A stretch of 5,515 bases of DNA from Mycobacterium sp. GTDB lineage: Bacteria > Actinomycetota > Actinomycetes > Mycobacteriales > Mycobacteriaceae. The translations under genes and the position numbers were made by a program. Below, piece after piece: positions 4,502-5,515 of this stretch; position 1 is the stretch's first letter; every line of letters starts with the position of its first letter. A model generated the notes under the pieces. The model saw only the letters and a program-made list of their open reading frames with translations, searched no databases and was not told where the DNA came from. The stretch spans positions 1 to 5,515 of the forward strand of contig JAQSXQ010000170.1 in assembly GCA_029256565.1 (NCBI GenBank), written 5' to 3'.

Positions 4502-5515
4502 ATGCCGACGCACAAAGCCGTTCACGTCCCCTCAGCAGGCGCAGCGCTGACGCTCGCCGACGTCGAGACCACCTCACCGCCGCGCGATCACGTGCGGATC
4601 GCGGTGTCCGCGTGCGGGGTGTGCGGCACCGACCACGCATTCGTCAACGGAGGCTTCCCCGGGCTGTCGTGGCCGGTCACCCTTGGGCACGAGATCGCGG
4701 GCACCGTCGCCGAGGTGGGCGACGGCGTCGAGGACTTCTCGGTCGGCGACCGGGTCGCCGTCGGGTGGTTCGGCGGAAACTGCAACCGCTGCGTGCCCTG
4801 TCGCAAGGGCAAGTTCATGCAGTGCGAGCGCATGCAGGTCCCCAGCTGGCACTACCCGGGCGGCTACGCGGAGTCGACGACCGTGCCGGCGACGGCGCTG
4901 GCCCGGATTCCCGAAGGTCTGTCGTTCGTCGAGGCCGCGCCGATGGGCTGCGCAGGGGTGACGACGTTCAACGGGTTGCGGAACACCCGCGCCAAGGCAG
5001 GCGACCTGGTCGCCGTGCTCGGCGTGGGTGGGCTCGGCCATCTGGGCGTGCAGTTCGCCCGCGCGATGGGCTTCGAGACCGTGGCGATCGCCCGCGGCGA
5101 GGGCAAGGCGCAGGACGCGAAGGACCTCGGCGCACACCACTACGTCGACAGCAACGCCACCGACGTCTCGGCCGAGCTGCAGAAGCTCGGCGGCGCCGCG
5201 GTCGTGCTCGCGACCGCCGCCAACTCCGAGGCGATGGCGGCGACGATCGGCGGCCTGGGCCCCGAGGGCGAACTCGTCATCATCGGCGTCACACCCGACA
5301 ACCTGCCGATCAGCCCACTCGACCTGATCAACTCGGGCCTGTCGGTCACCGGCCACCCCTCGGGCACCTCGCGCGACGTCGAGGAGACCATGCACTTCGC
5401 CGTCCAGACCGGCGTGCGGGCGATGATCGAGGAGCGGCCGCTGGCCGAAGCCGCCGAGGCGTACGCGGCGATGGACTCCGGCAAGGCGCGCTACCGAATG
5501 GTGCTCACGGTCTAG
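4502..5515 (+). CDS. Zinc-dependent medium-chain alcohol dehydrogenase
   Basis: A complete 337-aa cytoplasmic NAD(P)-dependent dehydrogenase interconverting an alcohol and its aldehyde or ketone. The catalytic zinc ligands are C41 (in CGVCGTDH), H63-E64 (in LGHEIAGTV) and C150 (in MGCAGVTT). The structural zinc lobe has all four cysteines: C94, C97, C100 and C108. T43 is placed for the proton relay. The Rossmann domain starts with LGVGGLGHLG (173-182), and the second strand ends AIARGEGK (195-202) with Arg and no acidic residue, suggesting NADP(H) rather than NAD(H) (inference). Length and motifs fit the tetrameric bacterial AdhA/propanol-preferring group, although zinc ADH substrates cannot be read from sequence. 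TAGGCT 6 nt before the ATG suggests a separate leaderless transcript. The TAG stop is the last codon of the window, so what follows is unseen. A role in the same catabolism as the oxygenase is possible but not shown. Confidence 0.93.
   Translation: MPTHKAVHVPSAGAALTLADVETTSPPRDHVRIAVSACGVCGTDHAFVNGGFPGLSWPVTLGHEIAGTVAEVGDGVEDFSVGDRVAVGWFGGNCNRCVPCRKGKFMQCERMQVPSWHYPGGYAESTTVPATALARIPEGLSFVEAAPMGCAGVTTFNGLRNTRAKAGDLVAVLGVGGLGHLGVQFARAMGFETVAIARGEGKAQDAKDLGAHHYVDSNATDVSAELQKLGGAAVVLATAANSEAMAATIGGLGPEGELVIIGVTPDNLPISPLDLINSGLSVTGHPSGTSRDVEETMHFAVQTGVRAMIEERPLAEAAEAYAAMDSGKARYRMVLTV

Noticed and set aside
4574..5395. 273-codon minus-strand frame opposite the alcohol dehydrogenase
   Set aside because: Low-information His/Arg/Ala/Asp-rich translation; the opposite strand has a complete zinc ADH with all ligands.
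1..5515. CRISPR arrays, tRNA/rRNA genes, insertion sequences, riboswitches
   Set aside because: No regularly spaced repeats, no cloverleaf or rRNA-like segments, no transposase motifs or terminal inverted repeats, and no leader long enough for a riboswitch were seen by eye.

Overview
The window looks like chromosomal DNA of a high-GC actinobacterium, most likely Mycobacterium/Mycolicibacterium or a close relative. The evidence is a strong bias to G/C in third codon positions, several GTG starts, an LLM-type (F420-style) oxidoreductase, a DUF3558-like lipoprotein, and at least five promoters in which a TANNNT-like -10 box lies 6-8 nt before a start codon, the usual mycobacterial leaderless arrangement. 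No RNA gene, insertion sequence, CRISPR array or other mobile element was seen. The window is almost fully coding, and no gene-free stretch exceeds about 110 bases.

Layout. Positions 1-21 appear to be the first seven codons of a leftward gene that runs out of the window. Positions 22-58 form a compact divergent control region: a 24-bp near-perfect inverted repeat (27-50) overlaps two face-to-face promoters. Rightward follow a KshA-like Rieske oxygenase (59-1081) and, 6 nt later, a dihydrodipicolinate-reductase/diaminopentanoate-dehydrogenase-like NAD(P) enzyme (1088-2170); the two are very probably one operon. A luciferase-like (F420/FMN) oxidoreductase (2213-3133) follows with its own apparent leaderless promoter. 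A DedA-family membrane protein (3836-3138, minus strand) converges on it, with only 4 bp between the stop codons. A 106-bp divergent intergenic region separates DedA from a small DUF3558-like lipoprotein (3943-4467). A zinc-dependent medium-chain alcohol dehydrogenase (4502-5515) follows, and its stop codon is the last three bases of the window.

How the genes may work together. The oxygenase and the Rossmann enzyme look like two steps of an oxidative catabolic route for an unidentified, probably hydrophobic ring-containing substrate, under a local repressor that could be the divergent gene. The LLM oxidoreductase and the alcohol dehydrogenase are further redox enzymes nearby, but each seems to have its own promoter, so pathway membership is only suggested. 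DedA and the lipoprotein are envelope proteins without an obvious link to catabolism. The most interesting item is the operator-like repeat over the two divergent promoters at the left edge. All the larger genes belong to families I recognise, and I found no evidence of a wholly new type of system.
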